From a virus: a stretch of DNA of 23,674 nt. Position numbers and translations under genes: made by a program. Of the stretch, positions 6,434 to 14,540 are shown piece by piece (position 1 is the first letter of the stretch; each line of letters begins with the position of its first letter). The DNA is taken from positions 1-23,674 of IMG/VR virus record IMGVR_UViG_3300035703_000410. One strand, written 5' to 3'. Below the pieces are notes generated by a model. The model worked only from the letters and a program-made list of their open reading frames with translations. It did no database searches and had not been told where the DNA came from.

Positions 6434-7737
6434 TACTGTCTCCCTCTGCGTCTTTCAAGTTCTCGCTGAGCCTGTTCCTGCAACGTCAATTGGCGTTCCT
6501 GTTGGGTTTTGTTCAAACCTGGGATTGTTGGTTCAGCACCAACAACACGTTTGACGTCAAAACCATACTCAGAAGCAAGATCAGAATACTGATTTCGTTT
6601 CTCATTAAACGCATCAACACTAACAGAGAACAAAGAATTGGCAAGGTTTGCAAACTCTTTGCGTTGAGCCGGAGATAACTTAGTACCCTGCATAACGTTA
6701 GTTGCGTAATTTGAAACTCGATCAAGTAGACCACCAGCTTGCATAGCAAGAGCAAGTTCAGACTCTCGCACGACAGAACCTGGATCAAGCAGTTTCATGA
6801 TCTTGGTTGCAGCAGCAAGGTCGCCAATAGCGTTTGCCTTGTTAAGACCTTCCATTACCTGACCATACGCTGATTTCATTTCTCCAAACGCTTTGTAATC
6901 TGGAGAACCTTGAAATTCAGTCCGCAACCTGGTTTCGTTTTCAAACCCTCTTTGACCACCAGTCATGTCAAGCACAGTTGTTGCCCTACCTGCCGTAGCT
7001 CGTTCAATAGCTCTGGTTTGAGCAAGACGCGACGCTTGTTGAGACTGATCAGCAGTAAGTTCTCGATCTGTTCCAAACAAATCAAGCGCAGCAGCGCGAA
7101 CATCTGTTGGCAATTCACGAACCTTCGGAGCACTAGCACCAATTTGCTTTAACTGTCCTGTCGGCGTAACAACGTTTGCTGTCTGACCCTCTCCAAGAAC
7201 AAGTGTCTTTGGTTCTCTAGGCTGCTGAACCTCAAACTGCAACTTGATTGACTCCATGACCTTTTTAAACTGGTCAGGGTCTAATGCACCTCGTAGCGTA
7301 CTCAATGCCGTTTCGTTAATTGCAGGTTGATTGAGTGTTCCAGCATTTGCCGATTGGATAAGCGAAGCCAGCGGATCAGCCGCTTGCGCTCCAGTAGTGA
7401 GTGCTTGCTGACGCTCAGTCGTCACCAACTGAGGCATGACTTTCCGCACAAGCTCCTGCTGCTGACGCTGCCTCTGATCCTCTTGCAACTTTTGAATCGC
7501 ACCGGCTTGCGTGATCTGCTGATTGACTGCTTGGTTGTACATCTGCTGACCAGCAAGCAACCCTGACCCGATAGCCTGTCCGATATTCGTGCGAGTCCTG
7601 CTAGGCCCACCTGCTTGCAACAAACCAGCAGCCAGACCCAACAGACCCTGCTGCCTTGCCTGCTGAGTCATGTTCTCATCACCCAACAGACCAAGCATCT
7701 GATTCTGTGGGAACAAGCGATCAAGGATTCCGTCCAT
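6433..7737 (-). CDS. Internal-virion-like structural protein (434 aa)
   Basis: The N-terminal ~60 residues contain Gly/Leu helices (GLLGLAAGLLQAGG, NIGQAIGSGLLAGQQ). A Gln/Arg-rich coiled region covers about 62-110. Residues about 262-395 form a conserved-looking helical block including GSPDYKAFGEMKSAY and LDPGSVVRESELA (317-329), which I associate with phage virion proteins of unknown detailed function. The C-terminus is Gln/Glu/Arg-rich and ends RRGRQ. Both ends are coupled by TAATG overlaps to the neighbouring genes. The position corresponds to T7 gp15. A role in genome ejection is inference. Confidence 0.72.
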   Translation of the reverse strand: MDGILDRLFPQNQMLGLLGDENMTQQARQQGLLGLAAGLLQAGGPSRTRTNIGQAIGSGLLAGQQMYNQAVNQQITQAGAIQKLQEDQRQRQQQELVRKVMPQLVTTERQQALTTGAQAADPLASLIQSANAGTLNQPAINETALSTLRGALDPDQFKKVMESIKLQFEVQQPREPKTLVLGEGQTANVVTPTGQLKQIGASAPKVRELPTDVRAAALDLFGTDRELTADQSQQASRLAQTRAIERATAGRATTVLDMTGGQRGFENETRLRTEFQGSPDYKAFGEMKSAYGQVMEGLNKANAIGDLAAATKIMKLLDPGSVVRESELALAMQAGGLLDRVSNYATNVMQGTKLSPAQRKEFANLANSLFSVSVDAFNEKRNQYSDLASEYGFDVKRVVGAEPTIPGLNKTQQERQLTLQEQAQRELERRRGRQ

Positions 7738-8366
7738 TAGCGCCTCCGAGACGGGAAGTATTCGAGCATCAGGTCATCCTGTCCTGGCCTCATCTGCGTC
7801 CGAATCATGCTCGGCACATCACCTATACCAAGTTCTTCATCAATCGGCATCATGTTTGAAAACCTGGTCAACGGTGTCATCGCAATCGGAGGAGGCTGAA
7901 ACGCAATTGGAATCTGCTGACCAGGAGTCACCCTTCCAAAGGCAGTTTGCGCAGGCTGTGGCCCCATAGAACTTGCCAACTGAGCACCAGCCATCAACGT
8001 CTGCGGATTGGCCAATTTAGACATCATGCTAGGCGCAGCACCAGCAGTAGACATCATCGCCGGAGCCGATGTCATGCCTTGAGCAGCGAGAGCACCAGCA
8101 ACAGGAGACGCTCCACCTGACATCATTGGGGCAGACGACAACAGCCCGTGACCGGCTAACTGAGCGCCGAACCCGCTTTGCAATCCGACAGCACCAGCAG
8201 CACCAGATGCAGCTTGAGTTGCTGTTGCACCGAGCAAACTAGGAGCAACAGCGCCGCCAACGCCACCCAGCGTTGCTCCCATCAAAGCCCCTTTCAGCGG
8301 ATCTTTCTTGTTGGTCACAGCACCAGCAGCAGCACCAACCATCGCTAGGGTAATAGGATCAGCCAT
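7737..8366 (-). CDS. Gly/Ala/Met-rich ejection-like protein (209 aa)
   Basis: The first ~130 residues are almost entirely small residues with glycine-zipper-like spacing (AMVGAAAGAV, GALMGATLGGVGGAVAPSLL), then several Met-Met-Ser segments. The last ~70 residues are Pro-rich and polar and end EYFPSRRR. Such composition is typical of short-tailed phage proteins that enter the host envelope during ejection, but no specific family is certain. It starts one base after the preceding stop (TGA-A-ATG) and its stop overlaps the next start. It could pair with the 383-aa protein as a T7 gp14-like component. Confidence 0.68.
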   Translation of the reverse strand: MADPITLAMVGAAAGAVTNKKDPLKGALMGATLGGVGGAVAPSLLGATATQAASGAAGAVGLQSGFGAQLAGHGLLSSAPMMSGGASPVAGALAAQGMTSAPAMMSTAGAAPSMMSKLANPQTLMAGAQLASSMGPQPAQTAFGRVTPGQQIPIAFQPPPIAMTPLTRFSNMMPIDEELGIGDVPSMIRTQMRPGQDDLMLEYFPSRRR

Positions 8367-8367
8367 T

Positions 8368-9519
8368 TCACGCTCCTTGCTGAGCAGTCATTCCGAGATT
8401 CTGTCTCGGTTGATTAAACGCACTCACCAACGCAGCACCACCCAGTGCGGTAGCAGCGGGATTAGTGTACTCAGGAGCAACTTGTTGCTGTCCAGCAGGG
8501 ACACCACCGATAAACGATAGGTATTGCTGGAGCGCTCTGAACGGAGCTTGCTGCTGAAAGTTAAACCGGTTTAGCTGATCTTGCAGTTCCTGCTGCTGAT
8601 ATTGCTCACCCATCTGACCAACCTGCAACAGACGCTGGATGTCTGCGTAATCTTGAGCAGCCATGCCAGGAGCCAACTGGGAAGCAGCCAGACGCACATT
8701 CGCAGCACCCTGTTCAGCACCCGTCAATCCCTGTGCCGCTTGCAACTGAGTCGCAAACTGTTGAGCCTGCGTCTGACCCAATCCACTCGTGGCTGCTAGT
8801 TGATTGATAAGTGCCTGCTGTTGAGCCTGTTGCTGACGATTGAGAGCAGCCTCTTGGAGTTGACGCTCCTGCTGATACCCAGCAAACCCAAGACGCTCAC
8901 CCAGACCAGACAGATTAGCCGCCAATGACTCAGCAGCACCTGCCTGCAACTGACCCTGTGCCGCAGATCCAAACCGGCCAGCACGGGATGCTTGCGAGTT
9001 GATGTTCTGAATCTGCTGCTGAAACTGACTTGTAATCGGCCGAGAAGCAGCCTCAAACGTTGCTTGCAAGAACGGATTCATACCCAGAAACGCACCGCCA
9101 GCAGTTTGATCCTGTTGCGTCTGACCAGCCCTACCGTAGATGTCTTGATACATCCCTGCCGCCGGACCTTTACCAGCCTGACCGTAGATGTTTCCGAACA
9201 TACTCCCAGCAGGAGCTTGAAAGCCCGTAGCAGCCCCTACAGCACCTTGCGCACCCTGTACCAGCGGAGAGCCTGCTTGTGCCCTCTGTGCGGCCATTTG
9301 CATGGCTTGCTGGGTGTAATCAGACGGTCCAACAAACGTCTGACCAGAGAAATATTCGGGTACGTACCCGGCTCTCATTTCTCCTGTGGTCGGGTCTTTG
9401 TATTGCAGTTGACCAGTTTGGAACAGGTTCTGAGCACCTGATAGACCCTGCTCAACAAAAGGGACTAACCTTGGATCAATCCTAGTCTCAGTTTGAGAGG
9501 TTCCTGATCTGCTACCCAT
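8368..9519 (-). CDS. Gln-rich virion protein (383 aa), gp14-like position
   Basis: The N-terminus IDPRLVPFVEQGLSGAQNLF and the segment YVPEYFSGQTFVGPSDYTQQ belong to a pattern I recognise from uncharacterised phage structural proteins (an aromatic 'yf.gqt.v..s..t..a' motif). From about residue 120 the protein is extremely rich in Gln, Ala and Gly, with long helical stretches such as LNRQQQAQQQALINQLAA. The C-terminus has another small-residue segment (TALGGAALVSAFNQP). Ribosome binding site AGAGGTG lies just upstream, and the start overlaps the GNAT-like gene by 8 bases. Function as an internal or ejected protein is inference from order. Confidence 0.72.
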   Translation of the reverse strand: MGSRSGTSQTETRIDPRLVPFVEQGLSGAQNLFQTGQLQYKDPTTGEMRAGYVPEYFSGQTFVGPSDYTQQAMQMAAQRAQAGSPLVQGAQGAVGAATGFQAPAGSMFGNIYGQAGKGPAAGMYQDIYGRAGQTQQDQTAGGAFLGMNPFLQATFEAASRPITSQFQQQIQNINSQASRAGRFGSAAQGQLQAGAAESLAANLSGLGERLGFAGYQQERQLQEAALNRQQQAQQQALINQLAATSGLGQTQAQQFATQLQAAQGLTGAEQGAANVRLAASQLAPGMAAQDYADIQRLLQVGQMGEQYQQQELQDQLNRFNFQQQAPFRALQQYLSFIGGVPAGQQQVAPEYTNPAATALGGAALVSAFNQPRQNLGMTAQQGA

Positions 9520-9916
9520 TCGACACCTCTTTCGCCCATCTTATAGGCTTGTAACCGTGTTTTTCGGCCATCTTCGCCCATCCTGGCCGATTTGACTCAA
9601 ACGTGATTTTACGCGCTCCACCCGATTTGGCAATTTCTTCTGCGTGGCGGAAACCTTCCTCCATCAAAAACTTGCCATATCCTGCCCAGATATGGATGCG
9701 ATCTTCAAACGGTTGGAGCACACCAAACCCAACAGGCTGATCGTTCTCGACCATCAGCCACAACATTGATCTTCCAGAGTAACAGTCGCAATAGATGTCC
9801 TCCGGTATCCAAGGCTCTGAGCTAGCCTCTTTCACCCTCAAAAGACCTTCTCGAACGTAATCCCAAACATCCCGCAGGTTGTTTGGTTCGACAAAGACCC
9901 TAGCCGAGGATGACAT
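9512..9916 (-). CDS. GNAT-fold protein, T7 gp13-like position
   Basis: This 134-aa protein has an acetyltransferase-like layout: a helical N-terminus (NNLRDVWDYVREGLLRVKEA), beta strands LWLMVENDQPVGFGVLQPF (residues 52-70), a helix with MEEGFRHAEEIAKSGG (85-100), then ARKITFESNRPGWAKMAEKH and GYKPIRWAKEV. The last two match the final GNAT strand-helix-strand. The usual acetyl-CoA loop (R/Q-x-x-G-x-G/A) is not evident. T7 internal virion protein gp13 is grouped with this fold and sits after the gp12 tail gene, as here. The start at 9916 is chosen because the frame upstream lies inside the neighbouring gene; it overlaps that gene by 17 bases. Confidence 0.75.
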   Translation of the reverse strand: MSSSARVFVEPNNLRDVWDYVREGLLRVKEASSEPWIPEDIYCDCYSGRSMLWLMVENDQPVGFGVLQPFEDRIHIWAGYGKFLMEEGFRHAEEIAKSGGARKITFESNRPGWAKMAEKHGYKPIRWAKEVSNG

Positions 9917-10679
9917 ACCGATAGGTTTTGTCTGCGGTACTGTTAGCAAAGTGATTGACGGTAGCCTGACCTTGCGTCTGATTGGATGCGTATACATCAG
10001 ACGTTGAAGATTCAGACACCATTTGCATAGTTGCGATCACAGACGGAGTTGACGGTCTGTCAGGGGCTGTTTGTGTCGGAAGATGCTCCAACCTTACAGC
10101 AATATTTGTGGTTGACCACATGATTTGAATGTAGTCACCAGCTTCGAGGTCAACAAAGAAATTCAACGCAGCAATCAAGTGACCATCAACAGATCCATGA
10201 CGCTCGTTAACAGAAAACCTACTGTTGCTTCCTGCGATATTGGTTCCGTTCTTGCGAAACCACACATCTACATCCTGTATCTGAGAGTCAGTATTCGTAA
10301 ACTGAGCAGAAAATTGAAGGTTATAGACACCGGAACTGGTAACAGTTATCTGCGATCCAGACGCAACAGACACACCATTGCTAAAGTCTGTCGTGCTGAA
10401 CGACATCGCGTAAGCAGCAGTTGTCGTCGTCGCAGACTGGTCTGTGTCGTCCTGAAATGCTCCATATGGCACACCATCACCAGACGCAGCAGCAGAGTAT
10501 GGAGCAAACAGGATGATGCTATCTTCGCTGATACGCTCATCAAACAGCGTGGTAGTTGTAGCGTTTCCTGTGTCAAGAGTAATCAGCCCGACAGAGTTGA
10601 TCTTTCCGTCCAAAATGCGATTGACGATCTCGGATACATCTCGAGGAGTACCACCCTGTTGAGGTAGCCTGCGAAACAT
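9900..10679 (-). CDS. C1q-like jelly-roll virion protein (259 aa)
   Basis: The N-terminal ~60 residues (LPQQGGTPRDVSEIVNRILD) are a helical attachment-type region seen before phage decoration or fibre domains. Residues about 100-200 contain the beta pattern SSGVYNLQFSAQF, then DVDVWFRKNGTNI and DLEAGDYIQIMWSTTNIAVR, which resembles C1q/TNF-like jelly-roll domains. The C-terminal ~50 residues are a Ser/Thr/Gln-rich extension. It is coupled by TAATG to the tail hub gene, so it is probably a tail-associated decoration or receptor-contacting protein. The domain assignment rests on pattern only. Confidence 0.65.
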   Translation of the reverse strand: MFRRLPQQGGTPRDVSEIVNRILDGKINSVGLITLDTGNATTTTLFDERISEDSIILFAPYSAAASGDGVPYGAFQDDTDQSATTTTAAYAMSFSTTDFSNGVSVASGSQITVTSSGVYNLQFSAQFTNTDSQIQDVDVWFRKNGTNIAGSNSRFSVNERHGSVDGHLIAALNFFVDLEAGDYIQIMWSTTNIAVRLEHLPTQTAPDRPSTPSVIATMQMVSESSTSDVYASNQTQGQATVNHFANSTADKTYRYVILG

Positions 10680-12100
10680 TACCGACCACCAACCGCTTTA
10701 ACTTCAACATCAACACCGACAGCAGTAATCCAGCTTTCCGTAGGAGTAAGACTCACTCTGTGGTACTTGCCGCGGGATCTGAGTGGAATCCTGTTCTCGC
10801 TATCAGCAGCAACAGCGGTCGAATAGCTAAGATTGCCATCAAGACGATAACGCGATGCAACCTGAACCGTGGCAGATCCGTTGTCCACAATGGGTCTGGC
10901 AAGCGTCAGAATCGTTTCTGTGGCTTCCGTTTCGATGTCTCCTGTAGTGAGCACAGCAGTCTGATTAGCACCGCCAAACGTCACCAAACGGCTTGCATCA
11001 ACACCACCTAGAACCAACTTGCCACCGGCCCAGAGCCTAGAATCCAATGATTCTGGCAAGGCATCCAGGCTCGATGAGATGTTCGCCAACTGCTCCAGCG
11101 TATAACTTGCAGTCGCCAATGTAGATACGAAATCAGCAGTAGTGTTGGCATGGCTCCACTTGTCTACCGAGTAGTTGTAGATCAGCAGCTTTTGAACGTT
11201 GAAAATATCACGGAAACACCAAACTACAACCTTGTTGACCGGATCAACAGCAGCAGACATCTTGTTCAATTGAGCAGGGTCTGCATTGTTGAAGAACCAC
11301 CGATCTACAACCTCATTCCCAATAGATTTAACAGTCTGACCATCAGTAACAAAAAATCCATCATCGCTCAAAAAATACGTCAGCGCACCTGATTGAGCAA
11401 CAGATCGAGACTCATAACACCCAAGATTGCGAGCAATAATGTCAAACTGGAAAAACAGCGGAGAACCTATATACGTCATCCGCGCAATCGCTCTTTCCAG
11501 CAGAACAATCCCAAACTCACCACCAGTCATACCACGAATCTCACCACCATCAGCGATGACCTGAGAATCAGCTTGACTGCCAGCACCAGGAGTCCAATCC
11601 GTCTCATCGTTTATATCTGACCAGTAGACCGTAGAAATTTCACTTGCAGTCTTGGCAGCGACAACGAAGTCTCGGACAACAGCCACAAACTGAGCAGTCG
11701 GAGCAGCAGCAGCAACATCAGCAAACGTTGTACTCGACCCCATGTCCCAAGCCTGGATCTTGTCTATCCCATTCGCTGCTAAAACAACAGATCCAAACTG
11801 AGCAGTAGTCCACAGGGTCGTTGTTGAGTAAGCGGTCGATACCCTACTGACATCATCCATAGACGAATCAGCAGGATCAAACTTAAATAGCTTTGTAGAC
11901 CCAGCAGCGAACAGAGTGGTTGTTGTTCCCTGTCTACCAATAAAACTCGTTAAAAGGCTCTCAGACGCTGTAGAAGATAGATTGGCATTGGATGGTATCG
12001 GACCGTATCCAGACGCGACAGGAAGGCAGTTTAGAGCCTCTGTGAGCCCTCCTGCGATACCCGGTCGGTCAGGTGTCCATTTACCAAACGCAATTCTCAT
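10679..12100 (-). CDS. Tail hub / nozzle protein (P22 gp10 or T7 gp12-like)
   Basis: This 473-aa beta-rich protein starts with FGKWTPDRPGIAGG followed by LTEALNCLPVASGYGPIPS. That is a signature I associate with the tail-completion proteins of short-tailed phages, where the chain forms a propeller-like ring below the adaptor. Later motifs include VYWSDINDETDWTPG, GEIRGMTGGEFGIVLLER, YIGSPLFFQFDI and YFLSDDGFFVTDG. The position after the adaptor and before the gp13-like gene agrees with T7 gp12 order. It should seal packaged DNA and form the lower tail. It is coupled to the 97-aa gene by ATGA and to the C1q-like gene by TAATG. Choice between P22 and T7 analogy needs structure comparison. Confidence 0.78.
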   Translation of the reverse strand: MRIAFGKWTPDRPGIAGGLTEALNCLPVASGYGPIPSNANLSSTASESLLTSFIGRQGTTTTLFAAGSTKLFKFDPADSSMDDVSRVSTAYSTTTLWTTAQFGSVVLAANGIDKIQAWDMGSSTTFADVAAAAPTAQFVAVVRDFVVAAKTASEISTVYWSDINDETDWTPGAGSQADSQVIADGGEIRGMTGGEFGIVLLERAIARMTYIGSPLFFQFDIIARNLGCYESRSVAQSGALTYFLSDDGFFVTDGQTVKSIGNEVVDRWFFNNADPAQLNKMSAAVDPVNKVVVWCFRDIFNVQKLLIYNYSVDKWSHANTTADFVSTLATASYTLEQLANISSSLDALPESLDSRLWAGGKLVLGGVDASRLVTFGGANQTAVLTTGDIETEATETILTLARPIVDNGSATVQVASRYRLDGNLSYSTAVAADSENRIPLRSRGKYHRVSLTPTESWITAVGVDVEVKAVGGR

Positions 12101-12390
12101 TCCGCAGCCTCATCTACCACTTCACCAATCACCGGCACAACCACCATCAGCCCAGCCTTCTCGATAGCAGCCTGCCAGTCAGACCCGAAGTAGATCTGCT
12201 TTGGCCAAGTGTAGACGTTCACGATGTTGTCCAGCTCGTCGTCGTACCACCAGCCAGAAGACATCCAATGCGTCGCCGGAGCCTCGCCCGTCTCGGACAG
12301 AGGTGTGGTGAACTGATAGGTTGAGAGGTCAGACTGAGCCTGCGCTTTGTCGGCGTCTGCGATGATGACGGTGGCTTGTGTGGAGTTCAT
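12097..12390 (-). CDS. Hypothetical tail-region protein (97 aa)
   Basis: ATG at 12390 overlaps the stop of the adhesin gene (TGATG), and its own stop overlaps the tail hub start (ATGA). A longer open frame extends upstream to 12522 but lies within the adhesin gene, so the coupled start is preferred. The sequence is acidic (PLSETGEAPATHWMSSGWWY, then DDELDNIVNVYTWP) and ends VVVPVIGEVVDEAAE. It is mostly polar with no membrane segment. I do not recognise the family. Tight coupling on both sides between an adhesin and the hub suggests a small structural or assembly protein, perhaps a chaperone for the adhesin. Confidence 0.75.
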   Translation of the reverse strand: MNSTQATVIIADADKAQAQSDLSTYQFTTPLSETGEAPATHWMSSGWWYDDELDNIVNVYTWPKQIYFGSDWQAAIEKAGLMVVVPVIGEVVDEAAE

Positions 12391-14126
12391 CAGTAAGCCC
12401 TGGTTTTGGAGTTCATGTACCCTTCCAGCGCGGCGATCTGCTGGTCGTTTGACTGTGCACCTCGGCCCACGGAGCCGTAAAAGCGACCGTTGAAGAACAA
12501 AGATGCCTGGTTTCGGCTGCATATGTTGAGAACGTAATTGCCGTAGTTGCCTGTGCCTTGGTCTGCGGTGCTGGATGCTGCTTGAGAACCGTTGACGCGG
12601 AGGATTGCTGAATCGCCGGAGATGTTGCCAAGAGCTGTTAGGACGTTGGTTATGGGAGCAGCAAACGTATTTGATGTTGTGGCTTGTGCGAGCGCCGTTC
12701 CTTGAGAACGAAACTCATAATTTGCTGCTGCGCTCAACGGCGCAAACAAACCAATTGATCCGTTTACTGTTGCTGTACCCAACTCCATCACAGTTCCAGT
12801 CGCCGCATCACTCAGCTTCCTGACCCCAGCACAGAGCGTCATCTTGTCCGTGCCGGTGAAATCAATGCTGTTCGTCAGGAGATAATCATTGCTCCCGTCT
12901 GCTCGCAGATACACCGGGAATCCAGAAGAATCGTAGTCCGTGGCTGTGTTCACACGCTGGTAGGCAGGGATGCCAACACCGTCGTTGGCGACGCGAAGGT
13001 CTGCGCCCCAAGCAAAATAAGTTGAATTTGAAACTCTGGTTAAAGATGCGTCTGCTGAAGCGCTGCACACAAATATTTGGTATGTCGATATACCTGCTAA
13101 ACTTCCTCGCACAAAACATTGGTACCAACCGTTTCCGGCTGCAACAATATCTAATGACGCCCCTGCGGCTGTACCGCCAGTTGTTTGCGAACCTTTTACG
13201 CCATTACTTAAATCAAACCACGCCCTAATAAAATTTGTAGCAGCGGCAGCCGGATCGACAATGCAAACACGAACCCAATCAGCACCGGTATTTTTCTTAA
13301 GATGCATTAATTCAGTGCATGCAACACCAGTTGCAATCGCTTGATCTTGTCGAGTTAATGCTGTTCCAGCCGAACCCTCAGTTAACAAATCTGCGGTCAA
13401 TGTTCCGTTAGGCGCTACTGCTGCATTTGCTGTGACTGTAACATCGACTTTCGTCCACGCCGCATCATCAAACTGCTCAGTCTTCGTGAGCAGATTCACC
13501 CTCGCACTCACCGTTGGTCTGGCAGTGCTCGCAGCAGCGGGGGTGTAGGCATGATTGCCGGGGAGCTCGCGGACGGAGATGTCGTCTACTGTAAAACTAA
13601 CTGACGTCGAGCTTGACCTAATCGCAATCGTTGCCCCGGTTGATGGGGCCGATAATATATCCGAATATGTCCCAGGAGAAGTTCTAAACGCAGCAACGGC
13701 ACTGCCGCCAACAAAAAAAACTCCTGCGCCTGATCCTGATGTAATTGTATAAGTGACTTTATAAAACTTCCCGGCCGTTGTGTTTATTGTTTGAGTTAAA
13801 TTTCTTCCCGTCCCCCCTGACGTATAAACCGCTTGCCCACCAGAAATCGTCCACCCATTTTCTGCGGTCCAATTTGAACTTGTACTAAAATCGCCATTTG
13901 TCACCAACTCACTACTCAGCACCAGCCCCAGCCGCTTGTCCAGCATCAGGCCACAGGGCTGCTCGACTGCCGTGACAGGGGTCGTGCCTGCTGCGTCTTG
14001 ATACAGCGTAGAGAAGTCACTCGGGTCCCACCACCAGCCCTGTTCGCCGTTCTGGAACAGATACGGCACAGGATAGCCACCCCATGTCGTAAGCCCTGGA
14101 AGTTTGAGACTCAGCCCCAAACGCAT
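12390..14126 (-). CDS. Three-domain lectin-like adhesin
   Basis: This 578-aa protein looks like an N-terminal anchor plus three beta-sandwich domains. Residues 25-65 (GEQGWWWDPSDFSTLYQDAA) form the anchor. Residues about 73-190 match the carbohydrate-binding module type that begins ELVTNGDFSTSSNW and ends FTVDDISVREL. Residues about 210-395 form a second similar domain (NLLTKTEQFDDAAWTK to YFAWGADLRV). Residues about 405-578 resemble a concanavalin-A/LamG-like domain (YLRADGSNDYLLTNS, NGRFYGSVGRG). It probably binds surface glycans. The first two domains are noticeably AT-richer than the rest of the gene, a sign of domain exchange. It starts one base after the spike-base gene stop. Confidence 0.78.
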   Translation of the reverse strand: MRLGLSLKLPGLTTWGGYPVPYLFQNGEQGWWWDPSDFSTLYQDAAGTTPVTAVEQPCGLMLDKRLGLVLSSELVTNGDFSTSSNWTAENGWTISGGQAVYTSGGTGRNLTQTINTTAGKFYKVTYTITSGSGAGVFFVGGSAVAAFRTSPGTYSDILSAPSTGATIAIRSSSTSVSFTVDDISVRELPGNHAYTPAAASTARPTVSARVNLLTKTEQFDDAAWTKVDVTVTANAAVAPNGTLTADLLTEGSAGTALTRQDQAIATGVACTELMHLKKNTGADWVRVCIVDPAAAATNFIRAWFDLSNGVKGSQTTGGTAAGASLDIVAAGNGWYQCFVRGSLAGISTYQIFVCSASADASLTRVSNSTYFAWGADLRVANDGVGIPAYQRVNTATDYDSSGFPVYLRADGSNDYLLTNSIDFTGTDKMTLCAGVRKLSDAATGTVMELGTATVNGSIGLFAPLSAAANYEFRSQGTALAQATTSNTFAAPITNVLTALGNISGDSAILRVNGSQAASSTADQGTGNYGNYVLNICSRNQASLFFNGRFYGSVGRGAQSNDQQIAALEGYMNSKTRAY

Positions 14127-14127
14127 T

Positions 14128-14382
14128 TCAGATCAGCCCGACAATGTTGGTTGCAGTAGTACCCGTGGACCATACCCTCCGAGCCATGACAGGCAGAATC
14201 ACACCAGCAGGCACGTTAGCAAAGGTCACAGCACCGTTGCCGGTATCACTGATCCTGACGTTGCCAGCGCCACCGATATACAAGGCACGGACAGGAGCAA
14301 CAAGGTCAGCATCAGCAGGAGTGATAGCAATGCAGTTGACTGCGCAGCTATCAGGAGTAGTTGAAAACGGAGCAGGCATCAT
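14128..14382 (-). CDS. Spike base protein, RCAP_rcc01079-like (84 aa)
   Basis: This short beta-rich protein has the pattern AITPADADLVAPVRALYIGG, then AGNVRISDTG, VTFANVPAGVILPVMARRV and TGTTATNIVGLI. The 'a.tPsD..dl...raLYvG.aG…V…v..G…P…rRV..TGTtAt.Iv.l' layout matches the small spike base proteins named after the Rhodobacter capsulatus gene transfer agent gene. In the virion it would support a host-contacting spike or fibre. It overlaps the preceding 53-aa gene stop as ATGA and is immediately followed by the adhesin, which may be the spike it carries. A second ATG follows the first and has a slightly better spacing from GGAG. Confidence 0.75.
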   Translation of the reverse strand: MMPAPFSTTPDSCAVNCIAITPADADLVAPVRALYIGGAGNVRISDTGNGAVTFANVPAGVILPVMARRVWSTGTTATNIVGLI

Positions 14383-14540
14383 TGACTCCAGGAGTTAGAA
14401 CCGCCAGAAACGGTTGTCCAGTTATTGGACGTTACAGGTGAATTATCCCACGAATTGTCAACATCTTGAACTGTACCCCAAACATCAGCAACAGAAGCAT
14501 CAGAAAAGCTAAGTTCAGCAAAGGATACGTCCCCAAACAT
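14379..14540 (-). CDS. Trp/Ser-rich small virion protein (53 aa)
   Basis: ATG at 14540 overlaps the S74 fibre gene stop (TGATG), and the TGA overlaps the spike-base start (ATGA). The peptide begins MFGDVSFAELSFSDASVADV and ends in a Trp/Ser/Asn-rich tail (NNWTTVSGGSNSWSQ). It contains four Trp and no charged C-terminus. The pattern resembles short 'aFaE.aFsD…W' proteins found beside tail spike genes in phages, but no function is established. Both couplings are exact, which strongly supports translation. Confidence 0.72.
   Translation of the reverse strand: MFGDVSFAELSFSDASVADVWGTVQDVDNSWDNSPVTSNNWTTVSGGSNSWSQ

Noticed and set aside
8400-9400. Dense CAG/CTG trinucleotide runs
   Set aside because: Explained by Gln and Ala codons in the Gln-rich virion protein; they are scattered and not a uniform microsatellite.
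9917-9997. Upstream extension of the GNAT-like gene
   Set aside because: It lies within the C1q-like gene and reads as frame shadow; MSSSARVFVEPNN is the more typical start.
10125-10667. Plus-strand open frame (180 codons) opposite the C1q-like gene
   Set aside because: No start signal or motif, and full overlap with a well-coupled minus-strand gene.
12391-12522. Upstream extension of the 97-aa gene
   Set aside because: The added segment is Arg-rich antisense-like sequence within the adhesin gene frame; the TGATG-coupled start at 12390 is better.
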